A stretch of DNA of 64,000 nucleotides from Asanoa sp. WMMD1127 (GCF_029626225.1 NZ_JARUBP010000001.1:6262001-6326000); one strand, 5' to 3'. Positions 16,944 to 27,986 are shown, counted from the stretch's first letter. The notes: generated by a model not told the origin, from the sequence alone. Translations and numbers: made by a program.

Positions 16944-17151
16944 GGCGCCGCGCGGGTGGGAGGCCGCGTCGCCGCACGCACCGGCCAACGCGAGCGGCGC
17001 CGCGCGGGTGGGAGGCCACGTCGCCGCACGCACCGGCCAACGCGAGCGGCGCCGCGCGGATGGGAGGCCACGTCGCCGCACGCACCGGCCAACGCGAGCG
17101 GCGCCGCGCGGATGGGAGGCCCGGTCGCCGCACGCACCGGCCAACGCGGGC
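16944..17151. repeat. 52-bp minisatellite, four copies
   Basis: Four head-to-tail copies start at 16944, 16996, 17048 and 17100, each beginning GGCGCCGCGCGG and ending CCAACGCG(A/G)GC, with only a few substitutions. A diverged earlier copy is visible from about 16888. The tract fills the 394 bp between the convergent oxidoreductase and MFS genes, which otherwise holds only a hairpin. The unit is not a multiple of three. Confidence 0.95.
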
Positions 17152-17180
17152 GGTGCGGCGCGGCACGCCGCGTGCGTCGG

Positions 17181-18425
17181 TCAGCGGACCGCATTGCCAG
17201 CGCGGGCGGTGTGCTCGTCGCCCGGGTCAACGTCATGACGCCACGGCCACGAAACGGCGCCGGCTGGAAGCAGGGCCATCGCGAGCAGACCCACGGCGAC
17301 AACCGTCAGGCTCAGCAGGACCAGTGCCAGCGGAAGACCGGCCATCCCCAGCAGCAGCGGCGCCAGCAGGGCGCCGGTCACCGCGGCCAAGGCGTCGGTC
17401 AGGTGGAAGCCCGCCGCGACCCGGCCGAGCACCGCGTCCGGTGTGGACACCTGGATGCGGTGCCCGACGGCGATCTGGCACACCGCGCCCGGCACGCCGC
17501 TCAGGCCGACCGCGACCAGCGCCCGCGGCACCGACCCGGCGGTGAACGCGACCAGGAAGCAGACCCCGACCAGCGCATAGCCGAGCGACACCACGGTCCG
17601 CGTCGCGTACCGCAGGATGAGTGGGCGGGCCAGCGCCGAACCAGTGAGGTAGCCGAGGCCGAGGGCGGCGATCAGCCAGCCGACCACCTGGCCGGATCCG
17701 CCGAGCCGGTCGACCGCGAACGGGATCAGCAGCACCGTCAGCGCCGCGTTCGCGGTCCAGTAGAGGCTGCTCGCCACGGCCAGCCCGCGCAGCACCGGCG
17801 TCCGGGCCAGGGCGCGCACACCGTCGCGGATGAGCACCCGGGCGCCGGCGCTGCGCCCGCCGGGCAGGCCCACGACCAACGCGGCCGCGACCACATAGGA
17901 CAGCGCGTCGGCCGCCACCACCGCGGGAAACCAGCCCGCGGCCACGAGCGCGGTGCCGAGCGGTGGACCGATCATGCGGTACGCGCTGTCGGTGAACGTG
18001 GTCAGGGCGTTCGCCGTCGCCAGGTCGGCCGGATCCGGCACGACCGTGGGGGTCAGCGCGCGCAGGGCCGGGCGCAGGAAACAGCCGGCCGCGGCCTCGA
18101 CGAACAGGCCTACGAAGATCAGGTCGGGGCTGAGCATCAGGGCGACCCCGGCCGCGCTGGCGAGGTTGGCCAGCACGATGATCCGGACCCGCGGCCACCG
18201 GTCGACGGCGACGCCCGCCCACGGCGCGACCAGCAGGGCCGGCACCGCCTGCACCGCCAGCGCGAGCCCGGTCGACATGGCGGAGCCGGTCACCGCGTAC
18301 ACGTGCAGCGGCGCGGCGAAGACCAGCAGCCACGAGCCGAAGCCGTCGACCGCGCCGGCCACATAGAGGCGGCGGTACGCGCGGTTGCGGCGCAGCAGTC
18401 CCATGGCCGCGGACACTATTCTCAC
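17181..18425 (-). CDS. MFS transporter
   Basis: This 414-residue MFS exporter has about 12 helices. After a short basic N-terminus (GLLRRNRAYRRLYVAGAVDGFGSWLLVFA) comes the loop motif WAGVAVDRWPR between helices 2 and 3. A drug-efflux role is typical of this group; the substrate is unknown. GTG 18425 is used; an internal ATG at 18404 is possible. The start is 26 bp from the divergent XRE gene, with a small palindrome between them. Confidence 0.83.
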   Translation of the reverse strand: MRIVSAAMGLLRRNRAYRRLYVAGAVDGFGSWLLVFAAPLHVYAVTGSAMSTGLALAVQAVPALLVAPWAGVAVDRWPRVRIIVLANLASAAGVALMLSPDLIFVGLFVEAAAGCFLRPALRALTPTVVPDPADLATANALTTFTDSAYRMIGPPLGTALVAAGWFPAVVAADALSYVVAAALVVGLPGGRSAGARVLIRDGVRALARTPVLRGLAVASSLYWTANAALTVLLIPFAVDRLGGSGQVVGWLIAALGLGYLTGSALARPLILRYATRTVVSLGYALVGVCFLVAFTAGSVPRALVAVGLSGVPGAVCQIAVGHRIQVSTPDAVLGRVAAGFHLTDALAAVTGALLAPLLLGMAGLPLALVLLSLTVVAVGLLAMALLPAGAVSWPWRHDVDPGDEHTARAGNAVR

Positions 18426-18432
18426 GGGACAA

Positions 18433-18446
18433 CATCTGGCAAGATG
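18433..18446. promoter_or_regulatory. Palindrome between MFS and XRE genes
   Basis: CATCT-N4-AGATG occupies half of the 26-bp gap between two divergent starts, so it is placed to act as an operator for both genes. The XRE protein is the obvious candidate ligand (inference). Confidence 0.5.
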
Positions 18447-18451
18447 CTCGT

Positions 18452-18865
18452 GTGGAGATAGTCGAGCTGGGTCGGCGGCTGCGGGTGCGGCGCACCGCGG
18501 CCGGTCGCACGATCGCCTCGGTCGCCGCCGACGCCAGGCTGTCGGTCCCCTACATCGCCAACCTGGAGAACGGTCGCGGCAACCCGACGCTCGCCGCGGT
18601 CACCGCGCTGGCCGCCGCGCTCGGCGCGGAGCTGCGGGTCGACCTGAGCGACGGCGACGGCGACGCCGGGCCCGCGGCGCTGCCCGACTCGCTGGTCCGG
18701 TTCGCCCGCTCACCACGGTTCGCCGCCGAGCAGATCCCCGACCGCGAACGCGTCCTGACCGCGATGGCCAGCCTCGGCGCCCTCGCCGACCGCCCGCTGA
18801 CGGACCTCGACTGGCACCGCGTCCTGGACACCGTCGTGCTGCTGACCCGGCCGGCGCCGCCCTAA
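18452..18865 (+). CDS. XRE-family transcriptional regulator
   Basis: This 137-residue protein has an N-terminal helix-turn-helix (residues 1-60: LGRRLRVRRTAAGRTIASVAADARLSVPYIANLENGRGNPTLAAVTALAAALG). A C-terminal 70 residues without recognised domain follows. GTG 18452 starts immediately after the palindrome, so the transcript may be leaderless or nearly so. It is divergent from the MFS exporter and probably represses it. The 3' end overlaps the convergent nucleotidyltransferase gene by 4 bp. Confidence 0.85.
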   Translation: MEIVELGRRLRVRRTAAGRTIASVAADARLSVPYIANLENGRGNPTLAAVTALAAALGAELRVDLSDGDGDAGPAALPDSLVRFARSPRFAAEQIPDRERVLTAMASLGALADRPLTDLDWHRVLDTVVLLTRPAPP

Positions 18866-19530
18866 CGCAGCAGGTCGAGGTCGTCGCCCCAGGCGTCGAC
18901 CACGTCACCGAAGCCGCGCTCGCGGGCGAGTCGCTCGAGAGGTGCGAACAACGCCGACGGCCGCCCGGTCAACGCCGGAACCAGCCGCTCAACGGTCCAC
19001 GGCGCGGGCAGCGGATGGTTGTCCAGCTCCCACCGCAGGTACTTGTTGTAGGGACGCACCCGCCCGTACAACGCGAACAGCGTCCACATGAACCACGGCG
19101 CCGCCTCGATCTCGTCGAGCCGGGCCAGGTCGTCGTGGCCGTCACGGCGGCTCTTCGCGGCCCGGTAGACGAAGTTCACGTACCCGTCGAGGTTCTCCCG
19201 CACGAACCCGTCCACTTCGGACGGTGCCAGCTCGCCCTGGGCCCGCACCAGCGCCGCGATGCGCCCGTCGAGCCGGTCGAGGAGCACGACCGCGCCACGG
19301 TACGCGTAGCGCTGCCACCGGTCGGACGTGTCCGCGAGCTCCTCGACGGTCAGGACGGCGAGGTCGAGCCCGGCCCGCACCCTGACCCACTGACCACCGT
19401 GTTCCCGCACGACGACGAACACGTCGTGGTCGGAGTGCGGGCCGCCCATCCCCCGGGCCTGCGAGCCCGACAACACCAGCCCCAGCACGTCGGGATCAGC
19501 CTCGGCCCGGGCCCGCAGCGCGTCCAGCAC
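18862..19530 (-). CDS. Nucleotidyltransferase-domain protein
   Basis: This 222-residue protein has the nucleotidyltransferase motif GSQARGMGGPHSDHDVFVV near residue 20, that is GSx(A)RG followed by D-x-D, and a helical C-terminal half containing DNHPLP. It resembles aminoglycoside adenylyltransferase-like enzymes that modify small molecules, but the substrate cannot be inferred. ATG 19530 places the motif at the usual position. It is the first of several group-transfer enzymes between 18.9 and 23.5 kb. Confidence 0.78.
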   Translation of the reverse strand: MLDALRARAEADPDVLGLVLSGSQARGMGGPHSDHDVFVVVREHGGQWVRVRAGLDLAVLTVEELADTSDRWQRYAYRGAVVLLDRLDGRIAALVRAQGELAPSEVDGFVRENLDGYVNFVYRAAKSRRDGHDDLARLDEIEAAPWFMWTLFALYGRVRPYNKYLRWELDNHPLPAPWTVERLVPALTGRPSALFAPLERLARERGFGDVVDAWGDDLDLLR

Positions 19531-19586
19531 GGTCCCGTTCTACCCGACCCGCGCCGCCGGGCGCACCGGCATTTACGATCGGCGGC

Positions 19587-20234
19587 GTGTACGCGGCGGT
19601 GCTGTGCGACGTCTACGGCACGCTCGTGCGCGACGACGAGACGTGGGCCCACGAGGTCGTCGCGGCGATCGCCGCCCGGGCCGGCGTCGACCCGGAGGAC
19701 GTCGCCACCGAATGGGACACCCGCATCTGGGCGATGGCCGACGCCGCGCACGGGCCGGCCTTCCGCACCCTCGCCGACCTCAACACCAGCAGCCTCACCG
19801 CAACGGCAACCCACTTCGGCGTACGCGTCGACGTGGCGCCGCCACCCCCACCGCGGCCGCCGCTGTTCGCGGACAGCCTCCCGTTCCTGGCGGCCGTAAA
19901 GGTCCCTGTCTGCCTGGTCTCGGACGCCGACAATGACCGCCTCCGCGCGGTACTGGACCACCACCGCATCACCGTGGCCGCCGTGGTGACCAGCGAGGAC
20001 GCCCGCGCCTACAAACCGCGACCGGAGCCGTTCGCCCTGGCGCTGCGGCGGCTGGGCGTGGCCACCGGCGAAATGGTGCATGTCGGCGACTCACCCGCGG
20101 CCGATGTCGTCGGGGCCGCCGCGCTGGGCATCGCCACCGCGTTCCTCAGCCGCGACGGCCGCCGCCTGCCACCCCATCTCACGGCGACGCACACCATCAC
20201 CACCTTGACCGATCTCGTTCCCCTGCTCGGCTGA
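19587..20234 (+). CDS. HAD-family hydrolase
   Basis: This 215-residue haloacid dehalogenase-like hydrolase has motif I DVYGT near residue 8 (nucleophile D; the usual second aspartate is Y, as in many dehalogenase-type members). Motif II is LVSDAD, motif III is YKPRPEPF (K) and motif IV is HVGDSPAADVVGA. It is probably a phosphatase of unknown substrate. GTG 19587 starts 56 bp from the divergent nucleotidyltransferase gene. Confidence 0.85.
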   Translation: MYAAVLCDVYGTLVRDDETWAHEVVAAIAARAGVDPEDVATEWDTRIWAMADAAHGPAFRTLADLNTSSLTATATHFGVRVDVAPPPPPRPPLFADSLPFLAAVKVPVCLVSDADNDRLRAVLDHHRITVAAVVTSEDARAYKPRPEPFALALRRLGVATGEMVHVGDSPAADVVGAAALGIATAFLSRDGRRLPPHLTATHTITTLTDLVPLLG

Positions 20235-20236
20235 CC

Positions 20237-21139
20237 TCAGAGCAGGGCCGCGAGGAGCGGCCGGATGGCGATGGCGCGACGGGCCTGCCAGCCGCGCAGT
20301 GTCGGATGACCGGATAGGGCCGGCAGTGTCGAGCGGTAGCGCCACATCCCCGCCAACGCGGCGACGAACCGGACCGCTTCGCCTGGCAGCGTGTCCAGCA
20401 CCTCGACGGCGGCCGCGAGTGCAGCGCCGTCGCGGTGGCCGGCGCAGACGATGTCGGCGGCGAGCCGCGCCCGGTCCAACCACGGCGCCCCGGCGCAGCC
20501 GAAGCTCCAGTCGACCAGCGTCGCGCGGCCGCCGGGCCGGTCGACGACCGCGTTGTCCCCGCGCACGTCCTGGTGCACCAGACGGTCGCCGGCAGTCCAG
20601 GCACGCCAGCCCGAGGCCAGGGCCACCAGGGCCGGCGCATGCCGTCCCTCCCACTCGTCCCGGTCGGTCAGTCGTTCCCAACCGTCGAGGTCCGTGAGCA
20701 GCGCCGCGATCGGCGGCAGCGTCGGCGGCGCGGCAAGGGACCCGATGGTCGCGCACGCTGCTCCGACGAGCCTGACCCCGTCGGCCGTCCACGGCGGGTC
20801 GGCGGCCTCCCCGGCGGCCACCGACATCACCAGCGCCAGCCAGCCACCGACCCGGGCGCAGCCGAACAGCTCCGGGGCGGGCGCGCCGGCTGGTAACGCC
20901 GCGAGGGTGGCCGCCTCCCGCTCGTAGGCGCGATGCGAGCCGATGCTGGCGTCCCGCGAGACGGCCTTCACGAACACCTGGCGCCCGTCGGCCAGGTCCA
21001 GCAGCGCGGCTGGGCCCGGGGACATTCCGCCGTGCACGTCGCGGCTGCCGACGACCGGGGAGCCGCAGATCCGGTCGACTTCGCGGCGCAGCGCCCCGGG
21101 CGTCGCTGTCCACGACGGCCGCCGCGCGAATCCGGTCAC
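20237..21139 (-). CDS. Aminoglycoside phosphotransferase (APH)-family kinase
   Basis: This 300-residue protein of the APH/choline kinase fold has the catalytic loop LVHQDVRGDNAVV near residue 190 (Brenner-type HxDxxxxN) and the metal-binding D in LVDWSFG. The N-lobe lysine is in QVFVKAV. Members phosphorylate antibiotics, homoserine-like or other small alcohols, and the sequence does not say which. GTG 21139 is the start. It is convergent with the HAD gene (2 bp apart), and its promoter region is AT-rich and contains two perfect palindromes shared with the divergent nucleotidyltransferase gene. Confidence 0.83.
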   Translation of the reverse strand: MTGFARRPSWTATPGALRREVDRICGSPVVGSRDVHGGMSPGPAALLDLADGRQVFVKAVSRDASIGSHRAYEREAATLAALPAGAPAPELFGCARVGGWLALVMSVAAGEAADPPWTADGVRLVGAACATIGSLAAPPTLPPIAALLTDLDGWERLTDRDEWEGRHAPALVALASGWRAWTAGDRLVHQDVRGDNAVVDRPGGRATLVDWSFGCAGAPWLDRARLAADIVCAGHRDGAALAAAVEVLDTLPGEAVRFVAALAGMWRYRSTLPALSGHPTLRGWQARRAIAIRPLLAALL

Positions 21140-21171
21140 GGCGTCACCCTAATCGCGGGCGCAAAGGGCGT

Positions 21172-21197
21172 TACACCATAACGGTCATTATGGTGTA
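21172..21197. promoter_or_regulatory. Perfect 10-bp palindrome with 6-bp spacer
   Basis: TACACCATAA (21172-21181) and TTATGGTGTA (21188-21197) are exact inverted repeats around CGGTCA. It lies between the divergent APH and nucleotidyltransferase genes in an AT-rich patch. There is no U-tract and the geometry suits a dimeric repressor. Confidence 0.7.
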
Positions 21198-21235
21198 GCC
21201 GGAATTTCGGTCGCGGACCTCCGTTCGAGATTATT

Positions 21236-21257
21236 GAATTACCGGTATTGGTAATTC
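21236..21257. promoter_or_regulatory. Perfect 8-bp palindrome with 6-bp spacer
   Basis: GAATTACC (21236-21243) and GGTAATTC (21250-21257) flank GGTATT. It is the second, unrelated palindrome in the same gap and ends 23 bp before the nucleotidyltransferase start. Confidence 0.65.
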
Positions 21258-21280
21258 GCTAATCGAGCGGAACGGGTCTG

Positions 21281-22042
21281 ATGACTGACGAAGCGTTCCT
21301 CCAGGCTGTCGCCGACCGGTTGGCGGCCCTGCCGACGGTCGAGGCGGTGACGCTCGGCGGCTCCCGGGCCGCCGGCACCCACCGGCCCGACAGCGACTGG
21401 GACGTCGCGGTCTACTACCGGGGCGCCTTCGACCCGGAGCGGCTGCGGGCGATCGGCTGGCCCGGCGAGGTGTCCGAGATCGGCGGCTGGGGCGGCGGCG
21501 TGTTCAACGGCGGTGCATGGCTCACCGTCGAGGGGCGTCAGGTCGACGTGCACTACCGGGACCTGGCCGCGGTCGAGCACGAGCTCGCCGAGGCCCGGCA
21601 GGGCCGCTTTCACTGGGAAGCGCTGCTGTTCCACCTGGCCGGCGTGCCCAGCTACTTGCTCGCCGCCGAGCTGGCCAACAACCGGGTGCTGCGTGGCACG
21701 TTGCCGCACCCGCAGTTCCCGGCGCCGCTGCGCGAGGCCGCACCGCCGGTGTGGCGGCGGCGGGCCGCCATGACGCTCGGCTACGCCCGGTCCGCCTACG
21801 CCCCGCGCGGCCAGGCCACCGAGGTCGCCGGCGCCTTGGCCACCGCCGCGATGCAGACCGCCCACGCCGTCCTCGCCGAACGCGGCGAATGGGTCACCAA
21901 CGAGAAGCGCCTCCTGCAGCGCGCCGGCCTGCGCCCGCTCGACGACATCATCGCCCGCCTGCGGCCGGACCCCGAGGTGCTGCTCCCCGCCGTCGCCGAC
22001 GCGAAGGCCCTGCTGGAACCGCAAGGAACGGCCCGTTCCTAG
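21281..22042 (+). CDS. Nucleotidyltransferase-domain protein
   Basis: This 253-residue protein carries the nucleotidyltransferase signature LGGSRAAGTHRPDSDWDVAVYY at residues 25-47: GS-x-AAG and D-x-D, with a third carboxylate in GRQVDVHYRD near residue 87. The helical C-terminal half (NNRVL, ERGEWVTNEKRLLQRAGL) resembles aminoglycoside nucleotidyltransferase-like proteins. The substrate is unknown. ATG 21281 is downstream of two palindromic operators. The stop lies in the left arm of a strong hairpin. Confidence 0.8.
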   Translation: MTDEAFLQAVADRLAALPTVEAVTLGGSRAAGTHRPDSDWDVAVYYRGAFDPERLRAIGWPGEVSEIGGWGGGVFNGGAWLTVEGRQVDVHYRDLAAVEHELAEARQGRFHWEALLFHLAGVPSYLLAAELANNRVLRGTLPHPQFPAPLREAAPPVWRRRAAMTLGYARSAYAPRGQATEVAGALATAAMQTAHAVLAERGEWVTNEKRLLQRAGLRPLDDIIARLRPDPEVLLPAVADAKALLEPQGTARS

Positions 22043-22068
22043 CGGTTTCCGCATAGGAACGGGCCGTT
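22027..22068. terminator. Bidirectional intrinsic terminator
   Basis: AACGGCCCGTTCCTA (22027-22041) and TAGGAACGGGCCGTT (22054-22068) pair perfectly over 15 bp with a 12-base loop. It lies between the convergent nucleotidyltransferase and rox genes and overlaps the former's stop codon. Confidence 0.85.
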
Positions 22069-22101
22069 GCGATCGCGGCGTGAGCGGCCGCGCGCCGCCG
22101 T

Positions 22102-23640
<1,539 letters not shown>

Positions 23641-23682
23641 CTATACGTTAATAGTGGCAGGGAGATGATTCCCCTGCCTTTC

Positions 23683-24102
23683 TCATTGCCGCGGCCGGGG
23701 CTGGTTGAAGCGCAGCATGTTCCCTGAGGGGTCGCGGAAGGCACAGTCCCGCACCCCGTAGGGCTGGTCCATCGGCTCCTGGAGCACCTCGCCACCCGCG
23801 GCCCGGATGCGTTCGAACGTGCCGTCGACGTCGTCGGTGGTGAAGATGACCCCGCGCAGCAGCCCCTTGGCCAGCAGTTCCGACATGTTCTGCTTGTCGG
23901 CCGGCGAGGCGTTGGGGTCGGCCAGCGGCGGTTCGAGGACGATGTCGACGCCGGGCTGCTCGGGCGAGCCGACGGTCACCCAGCGCATGCCTTCGAAGCC
24001 GACGTCGTTGCGGACCTCCATGCCGAGGACGTCGCGGTAGAACGCGATCGCCTTGTCGAAGTCGTCGACGGCGATGAAGCAGGTGGAGAGCGAGATGGCC
24101 AT
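23683..24102 (-). CDS. VOC-family (glyoxalase/bleomycin resistance-like) protein
   Basis: This 139-residue vicinal-oxygen-chelate protein has two beta-alpha-beta-beta-beta repeats. It starts MAISLSTCFIAVDDFDKAIAFYRDVLGMEVR and ends FRDPSGNMLRFNQP. The metal ligands are partly conserved (E in the last DPxGNxL region is not clear), so enzymatic and drug-binding roles are both open. ATG 24102 is preferred to GTG 24111. It follows the AraC gene by 24 bp on the same strand and precedes rox, but rox has its own regulatory palindrome. Confidence 0.83.
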   Translation of the reverse strand: MAISLSTCFIAVDDFDKAIAFYRDVLGMEVRNDVGFEGMRWVTVGSPEQPGVDIVLEPPLADPNASPADKQNMSELLAKGLLRGVIFTTDDVDGTFERIRAAGGEVLQEPMDQPYGVRDCAFRDPSGNMLRFNQPRPRQ

Positions 24103-24126
24103 GCCGGTCACGCTACGGGGTCGCGG

Positions 24127-24522
24127 TCACGCCCTCCGGACCGGGCGCGTGTGGATCTTGGCCATGCAGGCCGGGATGGTGGCGCCGTCGTCGTGGCTGC
24201 GGGCCCGGTACGCGCTCGGGCTCTCGCCGACGAGCTCGGTGAAGCGGGAGCTGAACGACCCCAGCGACGTGCAGCCGACCGCCATGCAGACCTCGGTGAC
24301 GGTGAGGTCGCCGCGGCGCAGCAGGGCCTTGGCCCGCTCGATGCGGCGGGTCATCAGGTAGCTGTAGGGCGTCTCGCCGAACGCGGCCCGGAAGCTGCGC
24401 GCGAAGTGCCCCGGCGACATCAGCGCGACCCGGGCCAGCGCCGGCACGTCGAGGGGCTCCGCGTAGTCGCGGTCCATCGCGTCGCGGGCCCGCCGCAGCC
24501 GGACGAGGTCTTCCAGGTTCAC
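24127..24522 (-). CDS. AraC-family HTH regulator, DNA-binding domain only
   Basis: This 131-residue protein consists of an AraC-type double helix-turn-helix: DAMDRDYAEPLDVPALARVALMSPGHFARSFRAAFGETPYSYLMTRRIERAKALL, then LTVTEVCMAVGCTSLGSFSSRFTELVGESP. The usual effector domain is absent. The length is typical for the stand-alone type that accompanies VOC genes, so it may regulate the VOC gene 24 bp downstream. GTG 24522 is the start. Confidence 0.87.
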   Translation of the reverse strand: MNLEDLVRLRRARDAMDRDYAEPLDVPALARVALMSPGHFARSFRAAFGETPYSYLMTRRIERAKALLRRGDLTVTEVCMAVGCTSLGSFSSRFTELVGESPSAYRARSHDDGATIPACMAKIHTRPVRRA

Positions 24523-24544
24523 CCGTCAACCTTCCCACACATGG

Positions 24545-25495
24545 TCAGCTGGCCAGCAGGGCCGCGAACCGGGTTGTGTCGACGTTGCCGCCGGAGAGGA
24601 TCACCCCGACCCGGCCGCTGAGCCCGCCGGTCAGCACGGCGGCGAGCCCGGTCGCGCCGCTGGGTTCCAGCACGATCTTGAGCCGGTCGAACGCGAACCG
24701 CATCGCGTCGCGGATCTGGTCGTCGCTCACGAGGACGATCTCGTCGACGAGCCTGCGGTTGACGGAGAAGGTCAGCTCGCCGGGGATGTCGGCGGCCTGC
24801 CCGTCGGCGATGGTGCGCGGCACCGGGATCCGGACCCGCGATCCGGCGGCCAGCGACCGGCGGGTGTCGTCACCGTCGACCGGCTCGACCCCGACCACCC
24901 GGATGCCGGGAAACAGGCCCTTCGCGGCGGTGGCGGTGCCGGCGATCAGCCCGCCGCCGCCGACCGGCGCCACCACCACGTCGAGCGCGCCGGCCTCGTC
25001 GAGCAGCTCCAGCGCAGCGGTGCCCTGGCCGGCGATCACGTGCGGGTGCTCGTACGGCGGGATCAGCGCGAGCCCCCGCTCCGCCGCGAGCGCCTCTCCG
25101 AGCGCGACCCGGTCGCCGGTGTAGCGGTCGTAGGTCCGGATCTCCGCTCCGTAGCCGGCGACCGCCGCCTGCTTCGACGACGGCGTGTCCTCGGGCATCA
25201 GGATGACCGCGGTGCTGCCCAGCTCCCGGGCGGCGAGGGCGACGGCCTGGGCGTGGTTGCCGGACGAGTACGCCGCGATGCCCCGCGCCAGCTGCGCCGC
25301 CGAGAGCCGCGACACCGCGTTGTAGGCGCCGCGGAACTTGAACGCCCCGATCCGCTGGAGGTTCTCGCATTTGAGGAACACCTCGGCGCCGGCCCGCGCG
25401 TCGAGCGTCCGGGAGCGCACGACCGGGGTGCGGTGGGCGACGCCGGCGATCCGGTCGGCGGCGGAGCGCACGTCGTCGAGGGTGGGAGCGATCAT
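24545..25495 (-). CDS. Threonine/serine dehydratase (PLP-dependent)
   Basis: This 316-residue fold-type II PLP enzyme has lysine K53 in IGAFKFRGAYN, the substrate loop SSGNHAQA, the phosphate-binding GGGGLIAG and a C-terminal SGGNVD. It lacks the C-terminal ACT regulatory domain of biosynthetic IlvA, so it is more like catabolic threonine dehydratase or serine racemase. The reaction is deamination of L-threonine or L-serine to the 2-oxo acid. ATG 25495. It lies 22 bp upstream of the AraC gene. Confidence 0.87.
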   Translation of the reverse strand: MIAPTLDDVRSAADRIAGVAHRTPVVRSRTLDARAGAEVFLKCENLQRIGAFKFRGAYNAVSRLSAAQLARGIAAYSSGNHAQAVALAARELGSTAVILMPEDTPSSKQAAVAGYGAEIRTYDRYTGDRVALGEALAAERGLALIPPYEHPHVIAGQGTAALELLDEAGALDVVVAPVGGGGLIAGTATAAKGLFPGIRVVGVEPVDGDDTRRSLAAGSRVRIPVPRTIADGQAADIPGELTFSVNRRLVDEIVLVSDDQIRDAMRFAFDRLKIVLEPSGATGLAAVLTGGLSGRVGVILSGGNVDTTRFAALLAS

Positions 25496-25511
25496 GTAGG
25501 CGATTCTCGCA

Positions 25512-25616
25512 TCACGGCCCGGCGCGCTCCGCCGACCGGGCGCGCAGGAACGACCGCCCGAGCCAGCCGGCGACCAGCCAGCCGCCGATGATGCCGAGCG
25601 CGGGCGCGTAACCCGC
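25512..25616 (-). pseudogene. 3' remnant of a membrane-protein gene
   Basis: On the reverse strand an in-frame TAG (25619-25617) is followed by 34 sense codons and a TGA (25514-25512). They encode YAPALGIIGGWLVAGWLGRS then FLRARSAERAGP, a glycine-rich hydrophobic helix with a basic tail. No start codon or ribosome-binding site exists in the stretch. It reads like the last transmembrane segment of a lost transporter; the parent family is not recognised. Confidence 0.5.
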
Positions 25617-25639
25617 CTATTCGGCGCCGCCCTAAGTGA

Positions 25640-26422
25640 TCAATGACCGTCCTCGAGGACCGCGACCGCTCTCGCGACGGCGGCGTGGAGGGCGGCGCGG
25701 GATTCGCCGGTGTCGTCGAGCACGTCGAAGGAGTGCTGGCCGTCGGGGACGTCGATGATCTCGAGCGGGGCCGCGGCCGCGGCGGCGACGAACGCGGCCA
25801 CGAAGCCGGCGAGCAGCGGGCGTTCGCGGCCGGCGCGGGTCAGGACGATCGGCGGGGCGTCGGCGCCGGCTCCGGCGACCGCGTCGATCGGGGCGAAGCG
25901 CGGGTCGAGGTGCAGGCGGTCCTCGGCCGGCAGATGCGGCGCGGGCGACGCGAGCAGCGGGTAGCTGAGGAAGATGGCCCGCAGCCACGCGGGCCGGTCC
26001 CGCAGCCAGTCGGCGCAGAGCAGCCCCGCGCCGGAGAACGCCCAGAGGACGACGCGGTCGCCGGCGACGTCGGGGTGCGCGCGCAGCGCCTCGACGGCGG
26101 CAGCCACGTCGGCGGCGGCGGTGACCGCGTCGACGGTCGGGCCGTCGGGGCCGTCGACGACGTGGTAGCGGTGGTCGACGACGGCGGCCGCGACTCCGGC
26201 GGCCCGCAGCAGGGCCGCGTATCCGATGTAGACCGGCCAGGCCCGGGGTGTCGGGGCGAAGTCGTCGGGGATCGGTCCGCCGTGGACGAGCAGCACGACC
26301 GGGTGCGGACCCGACACGGCGTCGGGCAGGTAGAGGTCGAGGTTGGGTGCGACCGCCACGGGCGACGGCAGGTCGGGATGCTCGGCGACGAACGGGCGCA
26401 GGAACCGCGGGATCTCGTTCAC
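25640..26422 (-). CDS. Alpha/beta hydrolase
   Basis: This 260-residue hydrolase has the oxyanion strand VVLLVHGGP near residue 45, a nucleophile elbow reading WAFSGAG (serine in the expected place but preceded by F rather than the usual G-x-S), and the histidine in PDGQHSFDVLDD. The layout matches dienelactone hydrolase/esterase types. No signal peptide is seen. The substrate is unknown. ATG 26422 is divergent from the ECF42-type sigma gene 50 bp away. Confidence 0.8.
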   Translation of the reverse strand: MNEIPRFLRPFVAEHPDLPSPVAVAPNLDLYLPDAVSGPHPVVLLVHGGPIPDDFAPTPRAWPVYIGYAALLRAAGVAAAVVDHRYHVVDGPDGPTVDAVTAAADVAAAVEALRAHPDVAGDRVVLWAFSGAGLLCADWLRDRPAWLRAIFLSYPLLASPAPHLPAEDRLHLDPRFAPIDAVAGAGADAPPIVLTRAGRERPLLAGFVAAFVAAAAAAPLEIIDVPDGQHSFDVLDDTGESRAALHAAVARAVAVLEDGH

Positions 26423-26472
26423 GCCCGGCAGTGTGCCCGCGCGACGGCGACACCGCGAGCGAGAATCGTGCG

Positions 26473-27662
<1,190 letters not shown>

Positions 27663-27678
<16 letters not shown>

Positions 27679-27944
27679 CCGCCGGTGCGCCAGTAGAGCC
27701 CGTCCTCGCGGGCCATCAGCCCGGTGTCGATCAGGTAGCGGCGCAGCGAGACCCAGTCGCGCTCGTAGAAGGCGCGCAGGGCCGCGTCGACCTCTTTCTC
27801 GCGGAACTTCACGCCGGGCTCGAAGACGGTGACGATGTGCTCGAGCACGACCTGGCGCTTGGCGGCGCGCGCGGGGATCGACGTGAGCCGGCCGTCGCGC
27901 AGGAACGCGCCGAGAATCCGCTCACGCCGCTGATCGAGGTCCAT
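27663..27944 (-). CDS. DUF2087 domain protein
   Basis: This 93-residue protein is made almost entirely of a DUF2087 domain: LGAFLRDGRLTSIPARAAKRQVVLEHIVTVFEPGVKFREKEVDAALRAF, then DWVSLRRYLIDTGLM. The domain is often found in small transcriptional regulators and is predicted to be winged-helix-like; its function is not established. ATG 27944 starts MDLDQRRERIL; a longer GTG start would add 12 unconvincing residues. Confidence 0.82.
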
Positions 27945-27986
27945 GTGGCCACCGTAGCCGCGGTGCCACGCCACCGGCATCCCGGT

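Noticed and set aside
16944-17151. Possible CRISPR array
   Set aside because: Units are contiguous without unique spacers and no cas genes are nearby; the same holds for the other tandem arrays.
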